Origin: Steromphala cineraria
Taxonomy: Eukaryota; Mollusca; Gastropoda; Trochida; Trochidae
Reading direction: 5' to 3'
Assembly: GCA_916613615.1 (NCBI GenBank)
Contig: OU744728.1
Coordinates: 35,424,450-35,488,449 of the forward strand
DNA: 64,000 nt
Under the pieces are notes generated by a model that searched no databases, was not told where the DNA came from, and saw only the letters and a program-made list of their open reading frames with translations. Of this stretch, positions 21,761 to 33,366 are shown piece after piece (the stretch's first letter is position 1; every line of letters begins with the position of its first letter). A program made the translations under genes and the position numbers.

Positions 21761-22187
21761 CCATGCTGTGATCATAACAGACTGTGTACATAGACATTGA
21801 CAGTCTCGGCTTCAGTGACAGAGGATATTAGGATGGACGCCCACTATGGTTTTACAAGTGATGAGTGAAGTTTGAGATGAAATCAAGGAATCAAAAGTTT
21901 GAAGACTGAATTTTGCTTATTATAAGCTATGTGTTCATTTTTTATCATTGTGAATATGACAGACATTGTCATGAATAACTACAAATTTTGTAGACGCTGA
22001 TAATGATATTTATTCATGAAATAGTGGAATTCTTGTACTTACTGATTATTGTAAAGGTGGTATTGCTACATTTTGTAAATAACAGATAATCAGAAATGCA
22101 TTTAAGACCCATAAAGATAGACACAATGTGGATGTTTAACAATTAAGCTCACTGTGGAAGAAAATACATTGTATTATTTATATAAGC

Positions 22188-22193
22188 AATAAA
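22188..22193 (+). terminator. POLDIP2 polyadenylation signal
   Basis: A canonical AATAAA about 430 bases after the POLDIP2 stop codon, followed by T-rich sequence. It is the first AATAAA I see downstream of the stop. Confidence 0.6.
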
Positions 22194-22558
22194 TTTATTA
22201 TTATTATGTTGCATACATACAGCACCATATGACTTCTGTGCACATATCATGTATGTCTTTGACGTCATTGTTCTAATGTCACTGTAGTCATAAGACATTT
22301 ACAAAACTAACTCTTGCTCTAGGAATAAAAATATTCCCAATTGTTTCAAAAAAAGTCATATAAAACACTTCCTTTAGTAAAAACTTCTCGTACTACTTCC
22401 ATATCAAACTGTTTTGTAATCTCAAATAACAAATGTAAAGTAAATTTTGCTCTTTTGATACAAACTCATTTCATATCTAGGTTATTACATTGAAGGTTAT
22501 AGTGAATTTGTTACAAACTTGAAGATATTTTGAAATGTTTTCCAGTGTATAGATTTTT

Positions 22559-24923
22559 AGCTCATCAGGACTGAAAGTCCAGATGGGCTTATGGCATGGC
22601 CCGTCGTCCGGCGTCCGTCCGTCTGTAAACTTTTGACACTTTCGACTTCTCCTCATGAACCATACACATTAGAGAGCTGAAATTTTGTGTACAAGTACTT
22701 TAGCATATGGAGATTCTAATTTGTAACTTTGGTGACCCTGTGACCCCAAATAGGGTCACAAGGGTCACAACTTTAAAAACCTATTTTCATCTTCTTCTCC
22801 AGTTCCAGAAGGACTAGAGAGTTAAAAATGATATGTGCAGACTCCTTGGCCAATGGGGATTCTAATTTGTAACTTTGGTGACCTTGTGACCCCAAATAGG
22901 GTCACAGGGGTCACAACCTTAAATACCTATTTTCATCTTCTTCTCCAGTTCCAAAAGGAGTAGAGAGTTAAAAATTATATTTGCAGACTCCTTAGACAAT
23001 GGAGATTCTAATTTGTAACTTTGGTGACCCTGTGACCCCAAATAGGGTCACAGGGGTCACAACCTTAAATACCTATTTTCATCTTCTTCTCCAGTTCCAA
23101 AAGGAGTAGAGAGTTAAAAATTATATTTGCAGACTCCTTAGACAATGGAGATTCTAATTTGTAACTTTGGTGACCCTGTGACCCCAAATAGGGTCACAGG
23201 GGTCACAACTTTAAAAACCTATTTTCATCTTCTTCTCCAGTTCCAGAAGGACTAGAGAGTTAAAAATGATATGTGCAGACTCCTTGGCCAATGGGGATTC
23301 CAATTTGTAACTTTGGTGACCCTGTGACCCCAAATAGAGTCACAGGGGTCACAACCTTAAATACCTATTTTCATCTTCTTCTCCAGTTCCAAAAGGAGTA
23401 GAGAGTTAAAAATTATATGTGCAGACTCCTTGGACAATGGGGATTCCAATTTGTAACTTTGGTGACCCTGTGACCCCAAATAGGGTCACAGGGGTCACAA
23501 CCTTAAAAACCTATTTTCATCTTCTTCTCCAGTTCCAAAAGGACTAGAGAGTTAAAAACGATATGTGCAGACTCCTTGGCCAATGGGGATTTTAAATTGT
23601 AGATTTCGTGACCCCATGACCCCAAATAGGGTCACAGGGGTCACAACCTTAAAAACCTATTTTCATCTTCTTCTCCAGTTCCAGAAGGACTAGAGAGTTA
23701 AAAATGATATGTGCCGACTCCTTGGCCAATGGGGATTCTAATTTGTAACTTTGGTGGCCCTTGGATCCCAAATAGGGTCACAGGGGTCACAACCTTAAAT
23801 ACCTATTTTCATCTTCTTCTCCAGTTCCAAAAGGAGTAGAGAGTTAACAATTATATGTGCATACTCCTTGGACCATGGAGATTCTAATTTGTAACTTTGG
23901 TGACCCTGTGACCCCAAATAGGGTCACAGGGGTCACAACCTTAAAAACCTATTTTCATCTTCTTCTCCAGTTCTAAAAGGACTAGAGAGTTAAAAACGAT
24001 ATGTGCAGACTCCTTGGCCAATAGGGATTCTAAATTGTAGATTTCGTGACCCCATGAACCCAAATAGGGTTACAGGGGTCACAACCTTAAAAACCTATTT
24101 TCATCTTCTTCTCCATTTCTAAAAGGACTAGAGAGTTGAAAGTGATATGTGCAGACTCCTTGGACAATGGGGATTCTAATTTGTAACTTCCGTGACCCCA
24201 TGACCCCAAATAGGGTCACAGGGGTCACAACCTTAAAAACCTGTTTTCATCTTCTTCTTCAGTTATAAAAAGACTAGAGAGTTGAAAATGATATGTGCAG
24301 ACTCCTTGGCCAATCGGGATTCTTAATTGTAGATTTCATGACCCCATGACCCCAAATAGGGTCACAGGGGTCACAACCTTAAAAAACTATTTTCATCTTC
24401 TTCTCAAGTTCCAAAAGGTCTAGAGAGCTGAAATTATATGTGCAGACTCCTTGGCCAATGGGGATTCTAAATTGTAGATTTCGTGACCCCATGACCCCAA
24501 ATAGGGTCACAGGGGTCACAACCTTAAAAACTTATTTTCATCATCATCTTTAGCTCCTAAAGGTCTATTGAGCTGAGAGACTGCATGTAGACTCCTTGGC
24601 CAATTGGTATTCTAAACTGTAGGTTTTGTGACCCCATGACCCCAAATAGGGTCACAGGGGTCACAATCTTAAAAACCTATTTTTCTCCATTAGATGACAG
24701 TCTAGGGCAAATTTATTTCTCCTTGGATATTTTAGTGTGGACTTCTTTCACTGTCTGATATTGGCGATCTAGAAAGTGTTGAATAATAATACATTTGTTT
24801 TGTAATTTTTTTAGAGGTTTTCTTGCAATAGGTAACATCAGTTTCATTTTTAGCTCATCTTGCCTGTATAAAGCAAACTTGATATGATGCCTGATGAGCT
24901 ACAGAGCCAATAGCTCTATTTTT
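22559..24923 (+). mobile_element. Tandem-repeat element 4 (146-bp units x14), sister of element 3
   Basis: Its first ~160 bases differ from element 3 at very few positions, mainly the number of GTCC repeats. The ~250 bases at the 3' end are also nearly identical. Fourteen units span anchors 22734 to 24630 (13 intervals of about 146). The 3' end is GATGAGCTACAGAGCC, then the AAT loop and the (mutated) AGCTCT arm. It begins about 370 bases after the POLDIP2 poly(A) signal. Confidence 0.85.
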
Positions 24924-25070
24924 AAATGTTATCATTATAATTAAAGTGTAACCTTATCATTTAAGTTAGGTTTTATACTTTATACAACCAAATTGATAAC
25001 TTAAACCACATGTATTTGTGCGCTAAAGTTTATATTACAGAAAAGATCATTCGATTTCAACTTTCATTTT

Positions 25071-25275
25071 TATGCCCCCGAATCGGAGATTCCGGGGGTA
25101 TATTGTTTTTCACCTGTCCGTCTGTCTGTCCGTCTGTCCGTCTGTCCGTTTGTCCACAAAAACTTTAACCTTGGTCATAACTTTTGATTGGTCGGAGCTA
25201 GGTCTTTGAAACTTGACATATGCATCCGGGGGCATTCGTGTTTCACAAACACATCTTGTTTGTACCAAGGTTGTT
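25071..25275 (+). mobile_element. 5' fragment of a TATGCCCCCG-type repeat element
   Basis: A terminal hairpin (CCCCCGAATC / GATTCCGGGGG) is followed by GTCCGTCTGTCTGTCC and ACTTTAACCTTGGTCATAAC. This is the same architecture (hairpin, GTCC run, core) as the larger elements but a different family, with no tandem array. Probably truncated or a solo end. Confidence 0.6.
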
Positions 25276-28200
25276 ACATTTATATTCAACATCGAAGTGT
25301 TGTATTATGAACGGTTATGATAAATGATAATTTTTGATTGAAATGTATTGGTATTTGGTACTTAAATATAACTCAACTAAGTTTATGTATCAATTACACA
25401 ATTAAAAGACCTAATGAGTATATTTGTATTTATAGTTTGACCCATTTCTATTCCTTCACAATATTCTTGAATTTGACGTTTGTTTGCAACAATTATGATG
25501 AGAAAACTTTCATCTTAAGTTTCAAGAGATATTTGTTTTTTGCTGAAAAAAATTGTGCTAGCTGACTGTTGAAATATGAATGTTAAACCTGAAGGTAAGA
25601 TATTGGATATGATGTACATATTGTCATGTCTTTTGTGTGTTTTAATTGTAAATAATGTTGAATGAGGAATGATTGCTTTGAAGAAACTATTTCTATTACA
25701 GTGAAGGACAATATCAAGATTTGAAATTACAGGTATTTGGACTTAGATCAGGTTGTTTATAGCCCTAACATTTAAACGTTTCTCTTCTAAGTATGTACCT
25801 CTAATGCCCAAGGGACGTTAAACAATAACACACTCACTCACTCTTAGTAAGTCTTGCCTTAATAAGCTTGGCTTGGCTGAGAACTACTTTCGAAGCAAGT
25901 TGATTTGTTATTATTACTATGCTTAAGTATACCTTATTTATACTGAATCATTTTCAATTTACTTTTCTTGCATCATTATTTTAGATTGGTTGCTATAGAA
26001 AATGTTCTTTTTGTTTTTTAATTGCCAAGTTTAACCTGTCACCAGATTAAAGAAAAGAGGTGTTTGTCTGAAAATAAAAACTATCCTCTATATTCAAAGC
26101 CTTAAAGTGACAAGGAGATTATTTTTTCGAATGGGAGTGTTTTGACTTGTCATAATGATATTATCAAATTGATCATATAACTGTAATCATTGCATGCATT
26201 TTTTATCATATGTTTAAATTAATGGGGCATTAAGTTTAGACACGTTAGCTGTAATTAGACGTTTTCTGTTGCTAGGCTGTAATAACATGTCTTTATTTAT
26301 ATTCATCTTCATTTTTGTAAACTTATGATCAATAAAGTTCTGCAGTCTGATTAGAATCTGCCCAGTTCCCAGGAATAAAAGTTTTAAAAAATTAACTCTA
26401 TGGGAATGGAACATGTTATTTTGATAGGTCCTCTCCACTGAGTCAGACGGCAGCCCTTTAAGTTGCTTGTTCTGGTGTTTACTCAGCTAACCAATCACAG
26501 GCCACCGGCAAAAGCCTTTGGTATGAAGCTAGGAGCAAGTAACTCCTGTTAACGATGCTTTGAATATGATCGCCATCAGTGCTGTTATAAGTGAGAGGAT
26601 GTGATTGGTCTGCTAACAACTGGGTTTCAGCTGCGCTTTACTGGTATTAAACATGTGAGGTACAGACTGTAACAGAGGTGCGATCAGACCTAGTGTAGAG
26701 GATTCAATAATCTCCATGAAGTTAATATTTTGAATATTTCATTCCTCTGAACTAGGCCGATTTTAATCAGATTGTAAAGTCCTGTTTAGGTAATAGGGAA
26801 TATGGCGATATGTAGGTCAATTATAGTTTTTAATTTCTTATTAACTTTCCCATATCTTATTTTGGTTACCGTATATATATAAACCAGGATGTCAATTATG
26901 GTCTCATTTTCATCACAAGTGCTAGCTATTCCTTATTTAACAGTTTGTTTATTTCCCTTTGAACAAGCTCCTTGGTTGTTAAAGTGTTTTTGTTTTGTTG
27001 CAGGAAGTATTTAAGATGTGACATCAAATTGTTTTGTTTATTTATTTGTGGTGACACATTATAACACAGTCTTGTGTAATTGTAGGATTTTCTCATTCAT
27101 TTAGATCTCCTACAAGAAACGCAGTTTTTTTTTCAGTTGAGTAAATTTACCCATTCTTAGAGAGTAAAGGATGACAACATCACAGAGACCCTCATACTTT
27201 GAAGATCAGTTCAGTAACCTCATTTATAACATTAGAGAAAGATAGACTTGCAGATAGACAAGAACTCAGTTTTGAAATATTGCACCAAATTAGAATTAGA
27301 AAAAATCTTGTGAAAGTCTATTTAAGTCTTTTTTAGGAGAGATAGGAACCATAAATCAAGCTCATCTCGGTAAAATTATGGGAAAAACATTTTGGTATTG
27401 GTTGGTCCCACGTTATTTGTTGTTTGAGTGAAACTGTCTTGTTTTACATTGAAAGAAATTAACATGTGAAACAGTTGAAATAAAATTATTTGTTTAGTTG
27501 TGCCTCATGTTTGCTTTCACCTTACCTTTATCAACAATCAATGACTTTTATGAAAAATGCCACACACGGAGTCCACCAAAGGACAAGTGTTGTTTGAAGT
27601 TTCAGCAAATCAGAGATAATATCTGAAAGTGATTGCTGGCAAGAACAATAGTTACATGGCTAAGCCATATGCTAACAATGGTACTACCGTAACTGATTGG
27701 AAGGACTTATTTTCCCTTAAGGTACCACGCCACAAGGATTCTGTTTGATTGCACGGTGTGTTGTAACAACAAGCACTGCCAATGTCTGAAATAATGCACT
27801 AAATATTATACAATCTAAGCATTGATGGATTTATTCAACTCATTCCAAATTTCAAAATAGTATACCTTTCGACCATGGCTTAAACATTCCCTTTCCAATC
27901 CCTTATGATTCCATTAAAGGTCCCAGGACCTAAGTGTGAAATTAGCTCCGCTGGAATTCTTGTAAAGTCTCCAAAGTAAGTTAGTGGATCCAGAGGGGTA
28001 TGCGCGACCAACCCGAGAGAGTTCCAAGTACAGTCGATGTTCATTCATTTACATGATACAAACTTCATCATCATTCGTATTTAACCCTGCTATGTTTAAA
28101 ACATCAAAGGTCAATACTGTCTGGGACTTTATAACACCTTCAAAATCATATGTTCATCTCAATTCCTATTTTACCATGTGCTCATTTATGATCAAAGTCA

Positions 28201-28662
28201 ATAAACAAATGACACGAATACAGGATTTGTGTTTATTTTAACACGATGGTTTATATAAGAAAATCATACGATATATCGGACGGTTGGGTTGCCCGGCTTG
28301 ACCTCAGCGAAATTGCCAATGGAAGGGAAATGTTGAACATATTTAAGGACAGAACTACCACAGCAAGCATCGCCACAATGAAGTATCAAAGATTTCGCTG
28401 ATGATAATCACGTTGATATTGGTAAAATACTCTTTGAAGCGCCCCTAAACCACCTTATCAAGGCAGTTTTTAATTAATACGTAAACGCAATAACGAATAC
28501 CACTGTAACCCCTTTTAAGTCCATATTTTTTACATGTCCGTGCACTAAAGAATCTCGCGGAGATATGCTTTACATCTAGTTTAACTCTGATACGAACGTC
28601 AATGTCATGCGGATATAAGTTCAAAACATATCAATTGTTCATCCCCAAATTACAAATATAAG
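25276..28662. other. Gene-free stretch
   Basis: No exon-like frame with plausible splice sites or a recognised domain. Open frames are short and low in complexity. No complete inverted-repeat element was identified. Confidence 0.5.
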
Positions 28663-28666
28663 TTAA

Positions 28667-28990
28667 AGTGACACAGAGTATCTTTCTTAAAATTTTATTT
28701 GGTTTTGATAAGCTACAAAATATCTAATATGCTGATTGAAGTTCATATCTCATCACTGAACTTGCAAATATATCCATTTATGCATAATATCTCTAAAAGC
28801 TTGATTTTATGGAAACAATTTAAGAGAACATCTCAAATACGTTTATTATTCGAAATTATGCATCCAATTAATCTACATATTAGTTACAATACCTAATAAA
28901 CACTATCGAATCGAATATATCTTCCTGTCAGCTTATGACAAGGTTTCAAAATTTGACATATGTGATCCTATCAACATACTCTGTGTCTCT
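28667..28990. mobile_element. TTAA-flanked MITE, family B, copy 1
   Basis: Ends AGTGACACAGAGTAT and ATACTCTGTGTCTCT are inverted repeats with TTAA on both sides (28663-28666 and 28991-28994). The interior is shared with 52741-53220 but lacks about 150 bases present there, consistent with deletion between two TTTCAAAATT repeats. It has no coding content. Confidence 0.8.
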
Positions 28991-29135
28991 TTAACTTCTG
29001 GTTCTCAATGTAAATCCGAAATGCCTTATGAACAAATGAAGAGAAGCAGAGATGATATCGCCGAGATAACGCGCCTAATTTACATAGATGCTGGTTAATT
29101 CACATCAAAAGTCCTTGCATTCCTCCGGTCGTCTT

Positions 29136-29850
29136 TATATATACACAAAGAACTTAATTAAGCACCGCCCATTTTGTAAAATGAAATTGGGAGTTTTTTT
29201 AATATTGTGATATGTTTGATGTATTGACAACTCTAGATATAACAATTGCCGTTTTATGTACTATTTAATTGACGTAAAAATCCTTATAATACAAAATAAT
29301 TGAAAATATGAGAAAAAATGTGAGACCACTGAAATTTGGCAAAATATAAGTATTGTCTTTGGTGAGAAACCACGCATGAAACCTTGGATTTTTTCCATCA
29401 AAAATAACATTTTTGATCCCTAGTTGACCTTTTTTATCATGCACGATAAAAGCCTAGCAGGACAGGAAGCTTTTTTGAAATTTGATATTTGATAATTTTG
29501 TGATTTTGAAGGCTCATACTGCTCTAACGACGAACATTTCCTAAGAGGTCCTTACTGAAAATTATCAATTCAGTCAAGAGGATAATCATTATCATATTGC
29601 AGCCAAAAAATATTTACTTTCATTTTTAGTTATAAGTAAACTTGGATTTTCAAAAATACAGAGTCGGGGGAAATAAGTTATCAAGAGACAGTGAATCGTA
29701 AATTGAGTGAAGTTTTCATTTCTACATTGCTAAATGATCATTCTATCAAAAAACCCTAATTGTTTTTCTGGAACTTTGTATGGTTTATTAGCAGAAGCTT
29801 TTTTCTGAAAACATAGGGGGGTGCTTAACTAAGTTCTTTGTGTATATATA
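29136..29850. mobile_element. 715-bp element with 31-bp terminal inverted repeats
   Basis: The left end (29136-29166, containing CACAAAGAACTTAATTAAG) and right end (29820-29850) are reverse complements with one mismatch in 31. The ends include TATATATA, so the exact boundary and duplication are ambiguous. The interior is AT-rich with no transposase frame. It is a non-autonomous DNA transposon of unidentified superfamily. Confidence 0.75.
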
Positions 29851-32800
29851 TGTTTCTTAATACATTAGAATTGTCACATTGCCAAACCGATAAGCATTAT
29901 AATATATCTTCAGCAACAGTTAGTACTCGATAATATGACATCGCTTATGAATTTGGCATGTGTGATCGAACAAGTAATATCATATTTTAATGTTTCAGTA
30001 TTTAGCTATTGGTAACTCGAGAGAGGGCGATACAATACTCAACATTCAGACAGACAGGTTTTAAATACTGAACATTCTGTTAAAAAGCGAATGTGCAGTT
30101 CCTTTTCACTCAAAATTACAACAGTGCTTTGACGTATTATAACTTTAATTATTCTAAATGCAATAATGCATATCTTTCATTGTGTATATGATATTTAAAT
30201 ATTTTGCACCAATAAGTACATTTAATTCATGGTAAACAACACTTATTAAAAAGCTAAGTCAAAGTTTCACATTGTTTCTGAATTCCGTCTGTTCAATTCA
30301 GTTACTTCGTTAACACACTTTAAAAAGCATACAGACTGCTTGACAAAGATATTCTTAGGTTCACTTAATATGTATGTGCCTGAAAATCAGATCATCTTCA
30401 AAGCCATTTCTATGAAATACTTCTACCCAGATGTTTATCCACACGCAATGCCGGTTTTAATAAAAGCAGTAGAGGTCAGGTCCATTATCAGGGCGTTAAT
30501 TACAAAGTTCCGTGTACACACCGAACTAGATGTGCCATGCTTCACTAACATCCATACATTACAGGAAACAGATTTAGCAATGCGATGATCACTTAATTCA
30601 GCTGACACTGTCAGTATCTGATAGTAGCCACAAATGGGACGATTATCGGTCCGCAAATCGAAATTGGATTCACCCGCTATTTGTAAACTACGTGTTTGAC
30701 ACGAAAAGGTTTTGAGGATTAACTCTTTTGTTGCTAATGACACGAATGTTTGATGGCAATATAAGTGAAGCTCTGTGTCCTGTTGATGGCGGTTTATCTT
30801 ACAGACAATATTATTTTTTAACATGTAGTTGCAGCTCTGCTAACCAAATACTGGAACTGATCCAAATGTGTCCAAGGTTGCTTAATGTTGCTACCTGAAG
30901 GCAAAGATCAAAACGACTATACTGTAAGATATGACATAGCAGAGTAAAGGGCTCACGGTGGCGAGAGAGTTAATGCTGTTTTCTGACAGCACAATACGAA
31001 GTTGAGTTGGGCGTCAGTAACGTCACTAGACAATGTCCAAGCGTCCGTGGGTCGGCTGTGAGGATTATTTGCTGCTAATCCTGGCTAGAGAACGCCAGTC
31101 ATATTCTCACCTTTTGATTACAGGTGAAAGTTGAGGAACAGGACAAGACAACTCCTAGGTAAGTCAAGTAGTTTCAATGATGCTTATGAGAAACCTGAGC
31201 ATAAGGGAAGGTTAAAGCAGATGACTATACGTGTAACACTGCATGCTGAAACAAATGTCATTGATAATTCGAGGACGTCAGTATGTGGATTTGAATGTCC
31301 CTGAAACCTTCGGGTGACGACTGGCATTTGGAGGACATGGATGGAATGCAAATATATCAAAAGTTGCTCTCTCTTCCTACTTCCAAACATGCGATGAATA
31401 TACTTTGAATCTTAGCATGTATAGGTCTACAAACTATGTTGGGAAATCATGGGAAATATTATATGAGAACCACGAATTCGTTTTTAAATGAGTCCTGATC
31501 GAAAGTCGTGTACTTCAGTCTTGTATATATGCCTCACGATATAAGGGGATCGTAAGTCATCGCTAAGACTATTGGATAACTACGTCCTTAATAAGTATTC
31601 AGGAGGCTTTATATCAGCGGACATTTTAGTATAATTCCTACCCATTCATCAAAAGTGGACTTAACACGGATAATTATAGGTAAATTTAAATTTATGTAAT
31701 CAAACGTAGCACAATCTGCTTATATATTTTAAAGTTTAACTGCGATTTATGTTTCACATTCCACGAAACGAAGACTTTCTTCTTGAGAAACTCCCTATCT
31801 CGTATCTCCCGAACTAAATCTGAAGTATCGCACATTCCGACTCGCGACCCACTGAGCGCTTAGCTTACAATGTTTGTATACTAGAAGAGTTTTGATAACA
31901 ATCGAAATAAACTATATTGTTTGTGGACCACTTGAAAGCACTTGCCTCGTGCTGTAAGTATAAACACCTGGATACCTGCCTCATGGAGTTCTCTTCAACT
32001 TGTTTGCTTATACTTCGTTCTTTGGTGCGACTTTTTTTGGGCATAGCTTGAGGTTTTGTCACTTGAAATTCGTGTATTTGTAGTTTTGAATCTAAGTGAA
32101 CCTCGATAAGCATAATACTGTATAGCTGTTTTATAAATTACACGTGTTATTGGTTCGGTCATTCTAACATGAAGTGGATTTAGAAGTTTTGCATTAAAAA
32201 TCATCCGGTTTCACCAAGCTATAAACACATTTTATCAATACGTCCTCTAGCTAAGATGATACATCATGTAAATAGCCACAACCACAGCTTCAGTTGTCCT
32301 TGTTGATTTTGTTTTTGCCTCTGAACGTGCCATCCATTAATCAATTTCATCGTGTCTTTCTATTTCCAAAGTCTTGATAATTGACTCATTCGAATGATTC
32401 AAGCACCACACAAGGTAACATCTACTGTCAAATTTTAATAAGTTAAATGTTCCATAGTTTTCCAATGCTTTCCTGAAAAATATCCATCAAATTTCTTAAT
32501 GCTTTGACTTTCAACCCTTTTGTTCTTATTATGTATTATTTGTTTGTTATAACTCGTAACTTGAAATGGCCATAGTGAAAAAGCTCAATAAACGTGTATT
32601 AACACAGACTTGTAAATCGGTAACTGATTTAATAAACAATAGCCTTTGATCAAACACACAGTTTTGCAATCAACTCAACATAAAAACGTCAATCAAATCA
32701 ATCAATGTGATCATTTACATCATTTGGTAATTAAGAAGGGGCTTTCATTGCAGGATAATACATGCCAGTCAACGAAATGTTCCACTAAATCATCATTAAA

Positions 32801-33057
32801 TGCAATTTTTCAGTCAAGTAAAGAAGTAGCGTTATTTTGTGTTATTATGACAGGAAGCAATAATTTTCCTGAATTGGTCATAAATAAACTTTGAGAAATA
32901 TATCAGTTTTCCGATTAAATCAAGAAATATCATTGTCAATATATTCGATAGGCTGTACAATGAATGCAACAGTACCGACACATATAGGAAACATTGAACT
33001 TTCAGTCAATTTTCAGCATGTTGTTCGTGTATATTTTGTTTCGTTTTTGTCAAAATG
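29851..33057. other. Gene-free stretch
   Basis: The longest open frame (minus strand, 30435-30824, 129 residues) has no recognised domain and no exon signals I trust. No complete repeat element was recognised. Confidence 0.5.
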
Positions 33058-33061
33058 TTAA

Positions 33062-33362
33062 AGGGGCAATAGCACGTTTTTCGAAAATTTGATATATTAA
33101 AATTTCACTGATAATTGTAAATTAATGCTAAATGTATTATTTTTATAGGTTACAAAATCTAACTGCACAAACCAATCATCCATAGTCAGAGAACAAATAA
33201 TAAAATTTCACATATTATAGTCCATTGGCTCTCATTTTTGTGTGAACACCTTTGGCTGGAATTTTCATTTCATTTTGATTTATTACTGCTTCATTTAGTT
33301 GAAATACATTGTCTTTCATTTGGAACCTAAATTCTTAAATCATAAAACGTGCTACTGCCATT
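33062..33362 (+). mobile_element. TTAA-flanked MITE, family A, copy 3
   Basis: Left AGGGGCAATAGCACGTTTTT and right ACGTGCTACTGCCATT are inverted repeats with TTAA on both sides (33058-33061 and 33363-33366). At 301 bases this is the shortest copy and lacks the nested insertions of copies 1 and 2, so it approximates the uninterrupted form. Confidence 0.85.
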
Positions 33363-33366
33363 TTAA

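Noticed and set aside
30435..30824. 129-residue minus-strand open frame
   Set aside because: No recognised motif and no convincing splice or promoter context; the length is plausible by chance in this amount of DNA.
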